From Eumeta japonica (Eukaryota; Arthropoda; Insecta; Lepidoptera; Psychidae), in contig BGZK01002073.1 in NCBI GenBank assembly GCA_005406025.1, positions 1-64,000 of the forward strand: a stretch of 64,000 nucleotides of DNA. Direction: 5' to 3'. The translations under genes and the position numbers were made by a program. Every line of letters begins with the position of its first letter. The first letter of the stretch is position 1. Below the pieces are notes generated by a model. That model saw only the letters and a program-made list of their open reading frames with translations, had not been told where the DNA came from and did no database searches. Below, one piece after another: positions 11,973 through 25,200 of this stretch.

Positions 11973-13400
11973 TTTCAAAATGATCACAAACGAACTAGAG
12001 TCAAAACGAGCCCATGAGCAATACAGTTAATTAAAGTAAATTTTTTTTATATCATTTAGAATATTTTGATGATGGACACAGAACAGTATTATGGACAATA
12101 AATATTATTCTTTGGTTTTGGGGCAAAGATTACAGTAAATAAGACCACAGAGAAGAATATCTAGTGAGATTCAGTACGTACTGTAACGTGCAATTATTCA
12201 TACATATTTCTCTATGCTTGAAAAGAAAATTATTACACTAGACAGCGTAGAAGATGACGCATATTGTGAAGATATTTTAAAGGCGTTACGTTAAGAGATG
12301 GTGGTATTAAAATTTTATTATATAACTTTTGTAAACTATATTTTGGAAAACAAAAGAAAATAATATAAGAGAATTGCATGCCTTAAGCGCGAGCCTAGGT
12401 ATGTCATTTCGCTTAAATATCTGAAATGGAGATTGAAATGAACGTTTTATGTTTTTATAATTGCCAACAGATGGCGGTAGTAATATCAAAAATAAAACAA
12501 CTATTTTCGCCCGAGAATCAGCTGTACGATTTAGTTCAACTGTTTAGTTTTAAGTCGCGAGCGCAGGGTGCACAGGTTCAAATCTGTCCTAGAATTTGTT
12601 TTTTTTTAATTACTTCCAAACGTTTTAATTAATTCCAAAGTTATTTTTAATGAAATTAGTAATACGTTTATATTAATAACAATTTTTTTATAATAATTTT
12701 AATTAGTGACTTCGGGAAAGTTTTCAATCAAGTTTCAAAGTTTTCAAAGCTATCAATTTATGTATTGTTTTGTCTATGGCAGTGCTTACAGCTCGAAAAT
12801 CCTGGTCCGATATATATGATTCGTTTTGTTTGCTATGAAAATACGTTATTTAGACAAGATTTAGTCTGCATTAGCTTTTGGTGTCATTTTTACAGAGTAC
12901 AATGTTGCTGCACTCGCGTCCGTGGGTTAAAAAAGTAAATGTCTTACTTTTTGACATCCATGGATTTTTGGTACCTAATAACAATGACCATTGGAAGATT
13001 AAGATCAACACTGGTCTGAGATTGGATTGAGCAAGACCTGTAGCGAAAACACGCACTTTTCATATTATAATGATTTATCAGCAGGATGTCCTGTATTTTT
13101 GGTGTAACAATATCCGTTCCTCTTAGATAATTTGATAGGAATTGAATCAAAGGCGGAACCCGAATCGAAATCAAGAATATAATTATAATCAAGATCTTCA
13201 TTGATATCGCAATCGCAATCGAATGTGAAATCAAGATTGAAATTGAAAGCACGACCGGGATCAACACCACGAGCAGACCTAGGATTAAAATCATAATTTC
13301 CGAGTGTGATCGTTTGATCTTATATTATTCGATACGTTAACCGATCACACTCGAACGATACGTAAGATCAAGGAATTCATTTTTTTTCGTAGCGAATACT
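11973..13400. other. Intergenic DNA 5' of mRpS18A with cryptic simple repeats
   Basis: The mRpS18A promoter should lie just right of 11972 but shows no obvious core motif. At about 13136-13290 there is a degenerate run of GAAATC/AATCAAGAT-like words, a cryptic simple repeat. At 13298-13353 the words CGAGTGTGATCG and CGATCACACTCG form an inverted repeat of about 12 bases with a 30-base loop. No gene was found. Confidence 0.5.
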
Positions 13401-13410
13401 TATGATAAAC

Positions 13411-13891
13411 AAAGACCGGATTATATGCAACATAAAAAACTTGTTATATGCAAGCAAATATGCATGAAAAATGCTTGAAATATGCACGAAAATTGGTATG
13501 GTGAGAAAACTTTTCTCACCAAAAATGGTGAGAAAAGTAAGTATTCATTTTTTTTTATTTCAAAAGTAGCGTACAATTCGTAAATTATCTTTTGATAGGC
13601 GATAATAGATACAGTAACATTATATGACATTAAAATTATTAAAATTTTTTTAAAAGTAATCATTCAAATATTTTTCTAAATTTTCAGTGGTAAACTAAAA
13701 AGTAATTTTTACATTTTTTTTTCCGTGTATATTTTGTGACTGTTATTAAATTTGGTCGCATTTCGGAACGCATGGTGAGTGAAAAATATTGTAAGTGTAT
13801 CGATAATATGCATAATAACTAGATCTCAGGTAAAATATGCTATTACCGCTGAGAATTGCTAAAATAAGCAAATGCATATAATCCGGTCTTT
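13411..13891. mobile_element. Short non-autonomous DNA transposon with 18-bp terminal inverted repeats
   Basis: AAAGACCGGATTATATGC at 13411-13428 is matched exactly by its reverse complement at 13874-13891. The flanks tatgataa (13401-13408) and aatgataa (13892-13899) agree at seven of eight bases, consistent with an 8-bp target duplication of hAT type, with two extra bases on the left. The 480-bp interior has no coding potential; near 13496-13535 it contains a palindromic GGTGAGAAAACTTTTCTCACC plus a third copy of GGTGAGAAAAG. The superfamily assignment is an inference from target length. Confidence 0.7.
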
Positions 13892-16177
13892 AATGATAAC
13901 ATTTGTTGATTCTTGCAACTTTTTAAAATAAATGATTATTTAACTTTGTCAGTTGAGTTCAAACCATTGTTTTTCATCATGACGTGAATGCCATGTACAG
14001 TACAACACACCAAACTCTGCCGCTCTGAATTGGCTGCGAATGATATACTGCGCAGGTATTAGGCTCCCCGACTCTCCGTTCTTCTCCTCTTCATTCCTAT
14101 TTACACCAGTGAGACGCTTTCATGATGAATTTTGCAGCGACAAAGTTTCGTGCGTTTACTATAATGTTAATTTAATCGCTCACTAAAGGTGAAAGAAATA
14201 TCAAAAACTCCTAATGTTTAATTTTTTCACAGATACTAAATATTTTTTTTCCTCAAAATGGTTTTTTATTTGGAATTTTTTATTAACAGCGAGGATCGTA
14301 ATGCTTTCCTGTAATGACTTTGATGTACCTACTGCTAGCGATTAGCGATATGGACGATATGCTATATCGCTGATATGTTGATGCTGATAGGAATATTTAG
14401 TCCGCCTTGATTTTACACTATAACACCACGAATGCTCACCTTCATGCGATTGCCGTATTTATCATCCCATTGCTGTCTTCACAAATTTCACGTTTTAGAT
14501 TATTGCGTCAGGAATAGGGGTGCAACTCACAACCTATACGGGTCCGGCGTAGAATATTAAATGTCCACACCTCTAGGTGTGTACAATAAAATTATTTTAA
14601 GGTAGACACATCTTTGTGTTGAAGTCATGGGCGGATGCAGCGTTCGAGTAAAAGGGCGTCACACATACATGAGGTTCAGTCGGAACTGGCTCTAAATCAA
14701 TTACAATATACTAAGACAAAAACCCAGGATCGGCCATCGGTTGGAATACAGACCATAACAGTGTAAACGACATCCATAGCATTTCAACGGCTTTTCAGTT
14801 CATACAGAAAGACAGACAAAATATGGACATCAAGAATTTTCTTCTAGGTCTTAGAGATTTCATAGATAATCGTTATAGATCTTAGTGATGTCAGACAATA
14901 TTATTTTAAAGGGGGTCAAAATATACATTAAAATATAATGGAAGGTGTTTCACTCCTGCCTCGGGGGCACAGTACCATTCGACATACCAGATAGCTTCAA
15001 TTATTTTTGTAAGTTATGTAATGACAGTAAGTGTTTATGCATCTAATAATTAATGCGATATCAATTGAAATGACGTTGATAACTAATAATCGATACAGTA
15101 ACAAACTAATGTATCCATGTAGACCAAGGAAATATTTCATATTTTCTCATTAAAAACATGTTTTTCTTTTCTATCGAGCAAAAGTTATGTATGTTATTCG
15201 TTTTTTAAATTACTGAACTATACTTTAAATAAACTACTTTTTGATATCAGTCTCGTATTTACTGAAAAACATTATTTTTCGTGATGAAATTTTTTTCGGA
15301 TTAGCCCTAAATAAATTTTGTTTTATATTTTTTTCCATTTGGAGAATAATAATATTTTGGTCACAAGGGTAAAATGAAAACCATTTTTAACTCAAAACAC
15401 TTTTTACTAACACATATACGTACTTAGAATAAAATGCATATATTATTACATAAACAGTCACAGTAATAAAAAGCCCTTTTGTGATATTGTTGAAAAGATT
15501 AGCAACATGTAAAATAATAATTCAAATTCAATACACATGTGTCTTATAATTCGTTATTACTTTGTATCTATAATTATTGTGTATAATTTAAGTATGTGAA
15601 CAATAGAAAAAGTTAAAAAAGGGAATATATATTAATATAAACTGCAATTTTAATTATTGTAGAAATTATTTTTTTAATATATTAACGCAACAGTTAATTA
15701 CTCAAGCCAACACTTTAGTTCAAAGGCAAGCGTGGACGGTATATTAGGCCAGTTTTTTTTAGCAAAAAGATATTAATGCATTTTCGTTCGGTAAGTTCCT
15801 TAACGTTTAAACGTCTGAATGCTTCATTAAACGCATTTTAAATGCAAACAACACATAATAAACATACAATCTACCTTACTTACTATTTACATTTATAATT
15901 CGAGAATAAGTAGAGATTGTGTATACAAGCACGTTTTTGTTACATAAGATAATTGCATTTTGAAATTCATTAACTTAATTTTAAACCTAACGAAGTGCCA
16001 CATGAGGCACTACTACAACCATAGACATAAAATATTCGAACATATTTGTGTGTGAGATTAAAATAACTTGTTTCATATGTACTTTAAACAAGCGAGATAT
16101 TTTTTTTTTTTGCTTTTATAATGATAACACATATTATCTATATTGAATTGATGCAACGTCAGCTTTGAGACTGCACT
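13892..16177. other. Intergenic DNA and 3' UTR of the repeat gene
   Basis: No coding frame worth calling in about 2.3 kb. The right end should hold the 3' UTR of the minus-strand 11-mer gene, whose stop codon is at 16178-16180; no clear AATAAA on that strand was identified close by. Confidence 0.5.
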
Positions 16178-16267
16178 CTATTTGGGGATGGTGGCCAGGC
16201 CCTTGCTGAGGAGGCCGGCTGCACCCTGGGCTCCGTCGTGAGCTGCCGCCGAAATATTCGTCACCAA
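16178..16267 (-). CDS. Repeat gene exon 34, C-terminus
   Basis: 90 nt in phase 0 after acceptor TTGTAG: LVTNISAAAHDGAQGAAGLL then SKGLATIPK and TAG. G+C-rich within A/T-rich surroundings. It is separated from exon 33 by a 2.2-kb intron that holds a palindromic MITE and an inverted copy of a candidate first exon. Confidence 0.85.
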   Translation of the reverse strand: MVTNISAAAHDGAQGAAGLLSKGLATIPK

Positions 16268-19200
16268 CTACAAAAGGAAAAAGGGTCATACGGTAGCCGA
16301 AATGGAAGTAGATTTTATTTCATTTTCATATGTAATTCCTATGAAATAAGTATGTAATTTTCGGATTTTCAAAATTTTAAAATGCTGTAAATTGTAAACT
16401 AGTTAACCGGTTTGGCTCAAATTTCAACTCGACCTTTGTAATCATTCACAAAACATGTATGTTGAGTTTCATTGAGATCTCTAAAGAATTGTAGACGCCA
16501 ACGTGCTGACAAGTCCCGCCTTATATCGTATATGTATATAAACTGTTGAACCAAATGTATTTTCTCACTCAGTTCGTCAAGTCAGAAACAGCAAAATTTT
16601 TCAAAAAATGCGTCACGAGGACAAATAAAATAATTAGATTTTATGAAATCTACTAAAAAGAAATTAACTCGAAGACCTATGTTTACTTACTTCCTGAGTA
16701 GTATTGAATATATTACTCAAATATCAGAGAAACAAAAAGCGTATCGTTAAGATAATTAATAAATTATAGATTTGGTAACTACCATACCAGATAAACCAAT
16801 AAAACAATATCGATGTGGTCATTTGTTACAATAAATAGTCGCTGAATTACAATACTGTCTACATACCATGAGGATAGTTCGTACCTATTAATTGTGCTCT
16901 ATATTTTTTGCAATAAGACAATTTTATGATGATAATAAGTAATAACATATACGGAAATTTGTTATGAATAAGAGCTTACGATATTCGACCATTTTTCTTC
17001 ATAAAAGAGAGGCAATTCGAGACATTTACAAGTTAAATTCTAAAGAAAGGTAATAGCCCACTTTAAGCAAAATGACATTTTTTATATTACAATCAGTATT
17101 AGCGGTGTGCTTGAAACTATCATTCGAAATAACCAACAGCTAACTGTTAAAATTAAAAGCTGAACACGTGAACATACGTTGTTTTAACTTCACAATCGGC
17201 AGCTGATTAAGTTAGTCATAAAGATATTGACATTTGTCATATTAATTTAATATCACAAATGCCAATATCTTTAAGATCACCGATATTTTGATATGTTTAG
17301 TTTTTAACTTTAACAGTTAGCAGTTGATGATTGCAAATGAGAGTTTGAAATACACCGCTATATGTATACTATAATATAATGGATGAACGTAAAAACATTA
17401 AAATAAAAAAAAAATGGAAAAGGTAAATATGAATTGCAGTTTCCAGGCCCTGACTGTTAAGGGTTAATAAATAATTATTTTATAGAGGATTTTATTTGGG
17501 TCGTAAATGATTTAAGATATGACACGTATATGTGGTGGCCAATCTATGGTTGGTGAGCGCGTGCGCGCGATAGTACAGTGTATGTTTCGCCATGTACAGA
17601 TGTGTCGGCTCGACTCAGCGCCGGCCCTGTCCTCGATCAGGTAGAGCGAGATTGTCTTTCAGCGGCCTCCAGTCAGAGCTCTAATTTTACAGAAACTCTA
17701 ATTCGGCTTCATGATAAGTATGATAATTGCTAATGTTTCAAAATAAGTTTTTGCTGTTAACATCAACACATAGTAAGCTTAAATTTAATTAAGTAACTTT
17801 AAGTACCGTAACACTGCTCTATGTTTTTCCGAAAGCAACATCAAAATTTAATTTTTTGCTGAAAATTGTGTTTTGCAATTGGTTTTCTAGCGCCCCTAGT
17901 TGCATGGCGCCTAGAGCGACCGCTCCACTCGCCCTAGCCCTCGGCCGGCGCGGGCTCCTAAAATCTATTTATGTAAAGTATATTCAAAATTGAAAATTGG
18001 AACGACTATAAAGTAATATTTACAATAGTTACTATGAATTATCTACAGACACGAACGCGGGAGAAACAGCTAGTGCATTACATTAGTTAACAGTGGAAAA
18101 GGTGAAGTCCGACAGCTGTAAAACTTAGGTTGTAGTATTTTCAAAGAAATAAAAACGCATTGTTTTACTGTACTGAAATGAACGAAAGCTTTAGTGAAGG
18201 TAATATCCGTTTTCATCGTAAAGCAATACGTAAAATACATTTTTTTTCGTATAAATTTGACAAGAATCTATAACGTTATTTACGGCTGGTGGTCAATGAC
18301 TGTAATCGGTATTGCGTATGTGATAATTATTCATGTTAGATTTATTGTGACAACCCTATTGAATGGACTCTGCAACAAGATACGCGAAGCCGATTTTTCT
18401 CGAATCAACAATCAAATGCTAAACGGTTTTATTAAAAAAAAAATCTTACCGCCTCGCGCTTCTCGCTGAGGTACCTATCGGCGTCTTTGAGCTTGGAGTC
18501 GACCACCTGGCCGGCGTCCCGGAGCCCCTGGTCGGCCGCGCGCTCCGCCCGCTGCAGCGTGCTGTCCACGGCGCTGTTGACGGTGCTGCTGGCGTCGGCG
18601 GCGGCTTTTTCGGCTGCTTTCCTCGATTCTTCTACGGCTATGTCTTAACAAATATAGTGGACATTATAATAAAATCTGCTATATCATATAATTTTGTTAT
18701 TTATGCCCATATATGTTTGTAGTTTTATATTTACAAAATTAAGAAAAAAAAAAACTAGAAAAATAAATTAGCACAATTTTTTATTATCTGAGTACACAGC
18801 ATCTCCATGGACAAAAATTAAATGTAAATAAATATAATGTAATGAAGAAAATGTAAAAGGGCGAATAAGTGATGTGGGAGATAGACATTACCTTCTTTTG
18901 TATATAGAGGCAAGTAGAGCAGACTAGTAAAAATATAATATTATATGTTTTTTTTTTTTGCTTGTTTGACAGTTTCTATTACAGAAATATCTAAACTAAA
19001 CAGAAAGTATTCTTACACTTCTTCATTTTAATATTGTATTCATCAAACTTTTCTACAATAAAAATCAATTCTACAATGCTTATTTAAGACATATATAAAT
19101 ATTTAGGTAAAAGAAATGTAATATCGATACTGCAAAAATATATCTTTTCATTTAACTATAATAAAAACTAAGAATAATATTCGATTATCGACAATATATA

Positions 19201-22200
19201 ATCTTCTTCCCCCCAGTTAATAAAGTATTTAATATTAAATTTTTACAAAGCAGCTATGAAATAAATATTTATTTTTAAATAAAAAAGTCTCAATACATAG
19301 TAATGTCATAATACAATATATTGTTTAGAGGAAACTGGAGAGATAATATGTATTTGTTGGAGTTACCATAAACAAAGCATATAGCAGAGAATATTCTACT
19401 ACAAGAATACATCTACATGTAATATTTATCGAGCTTAAGTATCATAAACAATACTAGAGAATACTCACTGGCAGCCCTCTTAGCCTCCTCCTTGGCCGCC
19501 TCCGCCGCGAGCCGCGCCTTCTCCTTGGCCTCCTCGGCGGTCTTCAGCGCTTGAGCCTTCGCGTCTTCAGCAGCTTTCTTGGTGGTGTCCACTGTGTTGT
19601 GGATCGCACCTGGAAACGTTTTATGGTAAGTCAGCTGTTGAAAATTTTAACAGCTGGATATATGTACATAAAAAATTGTTTTTATAGCACAATGTTAAGT
19701 GCTTACGTCACAAGAAAGTCCCGCGACAATATATCAATATTAAATTGGAAATAGGAAAGTTGATACGAATTCTCAAACTTTGCATAGACATTAGCGCCAC
19801 AACCAAGTGACATTTTTCGTGATTCACACACTATTTTGATTTAGCACTTTTTAATTAATAATTAGGTATTTGAAATATCAATAGTATGATAGTTGTTCAA
19901 ATACGTAACTATTTTAATTCTCAAATTGTCAACTTGATACGGTTAACTTATGCTTTAACTTTAATGTCATTTATAATGTTTATAAACATCAGCTATCACG
20001 TCTTAAGGTTATTGAGCTGCCTATATTTAGCATTTCTTGTAAATTATAAATATTACATTAGCTTACTGTAAACACTAATATATACTAATATGATATAATA
20101 ATAGATTGACTGTTAATTTAAATAACAAATGCTATTTGTACCCCAAATATTAATTTATAAGCATTTATGTATATATTTTTTAAAGTACATATTATAAAAT
20201 AAACGTATCTAATAAGGCAGAAATTAGTGTAAGTATAAGAAAATTTACATATTTTAAGGGAACACGACGATAACAAATTTATTTTATTTCTTTCTTCTAA
20301 AATAATGTACTAACTTTCCTTTCAGAAATAATTTTTGACAAAAGAAAGTCTATCGTTTATGTTCTCTTAAAAAATAAGCGGTAAGTATATAACTCATGTA
20401 TGAAACAGTTACATATTACAATGTTATAATTATAAAATCAAAGGTTTACCCAGACAACAGCAGAGAGGGTATTTGGTAGAAGAAAAAATATATTACGTAA
20501 GAAATTAAAGGAAATCCACGCAAACTAACTTGAATTACCCTCTTGATTCAGATCATAGGTATACCTTTGTCTAAACTTAATGTTAATTTATATTATTAAT
20601 TTTTATTTGTATTATTTATTACACAGGATACACAGTTTAATAATTTTATGACAACTGGTATTTTTCACGTACAAACACATTAATTTTGTAATAAAATAAT
20701 TTTTAGAAGCTTACAAACCAAACTTTTTAAATTTAGGTACATTTGCTGTGTAAAAGACTTTACAGCTTTATTAATAAATTATTCACATTTTAAAAAGTTA
20801 TTCATTAGTACATTCATAATGAAAACTTCACACGATTATTTATTAATTAGCTATTTTTTGAATACACGCAAATACAAAGCTTTGTTTTTTGAATCTGTGT
20901 CAATAAAAATGGACCTTTGGTGCCGTCCACAACGTTATGGGTATTGTCTTCTGCATCTTCTACGTTTTCCTTCGCATTCCGAATTTTCCCCTGGACCGAA
21001 TCTATCGTAAAAATTAAGACAATAAAAAATATAAATGGTCAACTCCATAATGCAAACTTTGGTTAGATCGACAAGAAAAAAGCATAGCGACATGGATGAT
21101 CGAAATCGTTGATACCCTGTTAATCGGATGTAACGAAACTGAATAAAAAAAATGTATACAGCGAAATCTATGGACACACGAAAAGAAAATGGCGGGCGGC
21201 TACTGTTCTTCTAAAGCGGCGAAAGCGGTAATGCTGAAAAAAATATGTTCAAACCATATTATTGTATGTGCATGCATTTGCGCACGAAAAATCACAAAAT
21301 GTCGTTCACAAGCTCAACGGTTATTTTCTCGTCCACAACACGGGCTGTGGGGAATGATTCGTTATATTAGACTTTAAAACACACTATGCTTAGGTTTATG
21401 TATAGGCATAAATAATTGTAGAGTACTTACTCTCTGATCAAAATACCAAACCCGTCTAGGTGTTAGTAGGTGATAAAGAGAAACACACGCATTCCGTCGT
21501 CATGTCTTTATTTGTTACCTTTAGTAAAATCTACAACATTCTTTCCATATTCGACACCGGCCTGCGCGGCGCTCTGGGTCGTTTCTGCGGTAAAGCATAG
21601 GCGGTTACAATAAATATATGTACAGAAAATTATTTATATTATTTGTATTTATTTATATGATTTATATTTATTTATATTATTTATTCGTATTACCCTTATT
21701 TTTTTCAATTTACCTTTAGCGGAATCCACAGCCCTTTTTCCGTAGTCGACGGCCGTGGAAGCCATCTCCTTGGTACTGTCTACGGTAGTGTGCAGTAGGC
21801 CTATAGTATAACATTGCAAGAGTTTCAATATAAACTGTGTTTATATCGATAAGAAAGTAGCATTAAAGAGTTTGAAAAACTATACCTTTAGTGAAGTCTA
21901 TCGCGCTTGCGCCGTAGCCGACAGCAGTCCCCGCTGCGCTCTTGGTGCCGTCCACGGCGGTTCCGATCGCTTCTAAAGTATCATTGTGACAAACAAAAGG
22001 TTAAATAAAAATTAAAGCAGCTGACCCAAACCTGATTCCGCTGTATTGGCGTTTCAGAACTTTAATACATATTTTAATCTTTGAAAGTACATATTCTCAA
22101 ACATCGTTATATCAATTAATGCCTATATATACATATATCAGCGAAACACCATTGACTGACTGACTGACTCATCACGAAATCTCCGAGACTATAGGACCGA

Positions 22201-25200
22201 ATGAGATTGAAATTTGGCTTAGTTACTCTTTTCGGAACTTACACGCTTTCATAGGATGTTGTAAGCAAATGCCATCCAAAAAAAATCTCAGCATTTTATA
22301 TCTATGCGGGCGAAGTCGCGAGCAAAAGCTAGTATGTTGCACAACTATTATACTCTAGGTGGTTTTCGTACTGAACGTGTTTGTATCGCTTTTGCGTATC
22401 GTGTTAGGTGTTGTCGTCCCACAGAAGAGTACTGCCTCTCGTGCTCAGATCTCAAGTCTTTCGCACTTGTCCAATATGTATTGGGCGTCGTTGACGACCG
22501 CTGTCGTCAATGTGGCGATTGCGTCCGTAACCGGCAGCTTAACGCGCTGTCTGAGACGTGCAAGAAGAAATGGTTTAAAAAGCTCATCGATCCATTCGCC
22601 TTTGGTAAAGGATCAACCCGTTTACTTTTTAATCCGAAACCAATGACTACTTGTCTATCGTTATTTTGGCTTTATTTTTAGAAATTAACAAATGCCTATG
22701 AGAGTTTTAATAACTTTTCTTTTAAATATACTACACTAGTTTACAATTTTCTTTTTTTATTTCTATTGCCGCGAACTTTACTATGGCTTTTATTTATTTA
22801 TGACGTGTTATTTTCAAATGTACCCTCAAAAGTCTTTGCGCAACTCAAGTGACTTTATAGTTAATTTTCACATTTAAATGTTTTTGTTTGTTGATAACGT
22901 ACGAGTTTCATTTTAATCACATTCATTTTTAAAGTTTCTGCAACATGAGTACTTCAAGAAAAAGTTGTGTCAACTTTCTAAATAATTTTTGCTACATATG
23001 TTTGACATATATGTGTAATTTTTTAATAAAATTTTTCTTACTAAATTTGTCTATTTTTTCTGATCGCAGATAATTGAAACTCAAGAACTAGAGCTGATCA
23101 ATAAATTCCACTTATATATATGAACTCGGCATGCCACGTATAACCAACAACAGTTATAATTTTCTCGGCAACGGATACATTGTAAATTAGTGCTATTGAT
23201 CAATATTTCAAAGGTTTAAGAAAATTATTTACCAGGTAAGTATGTAGTTTAATTTGATTTGATTTGAAAAAAAAATCTAAATTTTTTTTTATTAGGTGCA
23301 TTCGTTCCTAAGGCCATCCCATATAAGTACTTATACCAAATTTCAACTTTATCAAATCCTATCAAAAAAAGAGGTCGTAACTTTTTTTTCAAAAAAATAG
23401 TGTGCCCGATGCACTAAATACAGAAACAATTTCCCAAGTGTTTCATTTTTATAATTTCGGTGCGGATGCTATTAACAGTATTCACGTGAAGGAAAAACCC
23501 ATTTTTACCTTTCGTATGGTCCACGGCACTTTTTGCATAGTCGATTGCGATGTTCGTTGCACCCTTTGTGCTATCCACAGCGCTTGTGAATGCGCCTATA
23601 GTGCGACAGAGTGTTTGAGACTTAAGATACTTATAGAATAGTGCATAACTACATTATGATGTGCATGAAAAATTCTACTTTTCAAAAATGCAATTCACAT
23701 GGAGAACTTTATTTACGAAAAACGAAAACTTTTAATAAGGGGTCGAATCTGAAACCGGAAAAAAATTACCCGAATTTAAAATTAAAAATAAAAACTGCAA
23801 TTTTACTGAACAGTCATTTAAAATTTACGAAAAATCTCATCTTTTAGACGTTTTCAAAACCATCTACACAACTAAGTTAATATTTAATTAGTGAAGGTTG
23901 CATCGTATGCAGATAAGACGTGGTAACCCGAGCAAATAAGAATTTTACATCGGAATGAGAGAAAACAAGCTAAAAGTATTCAGAAAAGAATTATTGGATT
24001 TTTTAAATTGATAACATATTGAATGAATGTAATCATTTAATATAACGTTTTAATAGTTATATTCGAATTAGGCCAAAAATTAGAGACTCTGTCAGATAGT
24101 AATAAAAGATAATAAAGTACCTAAGTTAGGGTGCTTTTTTTTTTGAACTATTTTTTTTTCGGTCCCATGGTGAAATTTTGTTGGAAGTACCACAAAAAAA
24201 ATTCCCTGAAAGTTTGAGCCCGTAATATTAATATTAAGTACTAGACCAAGGCGTGTAAAGATTTCCCATTTAAAATACACGTAAAACTTGATTTTTTTTC
24301 TTTTAAATTTTATAATTCAGAGGCATTTAATGGGATTATCTCGCCCAAAGACAGGTCTTCTTCAGAATTGAACGCTCTACAAAAGTCTCCATTGCGGTAA
24401 AGTCATAACTTGCACCTGCGGGGTAGTACAGGCCCCTAAATCTAATTTTTTTCATAAAATTCGCGTTTTTTGGATGTATCTCGTAAACAACACTAGCTAC
24501 AGAAAAATTGTAAATAACAAACTTATAGGAAATTCAATTCCCTACAAACAAGTCTTGGCACCAAATCGGTAATATTAATACTTTTTGAGATACAGAGATT
24601 TTAAGTTAAAGACAGAAAAGAAGATTTACCTTTGGTATAGTCCGTGGCAGTAGCCGCTGCTTTTGTCGTGCTATCAACGGCACCAGCTATCGTACCTACA
24701 TATAAAATACAGTGTGATTTAAAGTAAAAAAAATAAATTATTAATGAATTAAAATACCAGTCATCGACACCTTTAGTGTAGTCAGCGGCAGTCGCAGCTG
24801 CTTTTGTTGTACCATCGACAGCACTTGCTATGGTTCCTAATAGAAGACAATGATGGAAGTTGTTAAGTGCGAAACTATAAAATAATAAAGAAAAAATACT
24901 TCTAATATAGCAAGACTCAGGTACCTTTGGTGTAGTCTACAGCACTTGCTGTTGCGCTCTTTGTGCTGTCGACGGCGCTCGCCATAGTACCTGTAATATA
25001 CATTATGCCACTCAACGACTCCAATCGTAACATAAGAAAAGTAAAAAAAAGACTAAAATTACCTTTAGTGTAGTCAGCAGCAGTCGCAGCTGCTTTTGTT
25101 GTACCATCGACGGCACTAGCTATAGTTCCTAGTAGCAAATAATGATAGAGTCAATTGTGAACCTTCGAAAAACGAATAATACATCTATGTAACAAGACTT

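Noticed and set aside
12545..12595. tRNA-like GGTTCAAATCTGTCC sequence
   Set aside because: Only the T-loop-like box is present; no cloverleaf could be drawn and no acceptor stem found.
18194..18469. 91-codon + strand frame starting near the inverted first-exon copy
   Set aside because: It ignores the strong donor at 18200 and runs into the antisense of exon 33; no motif.
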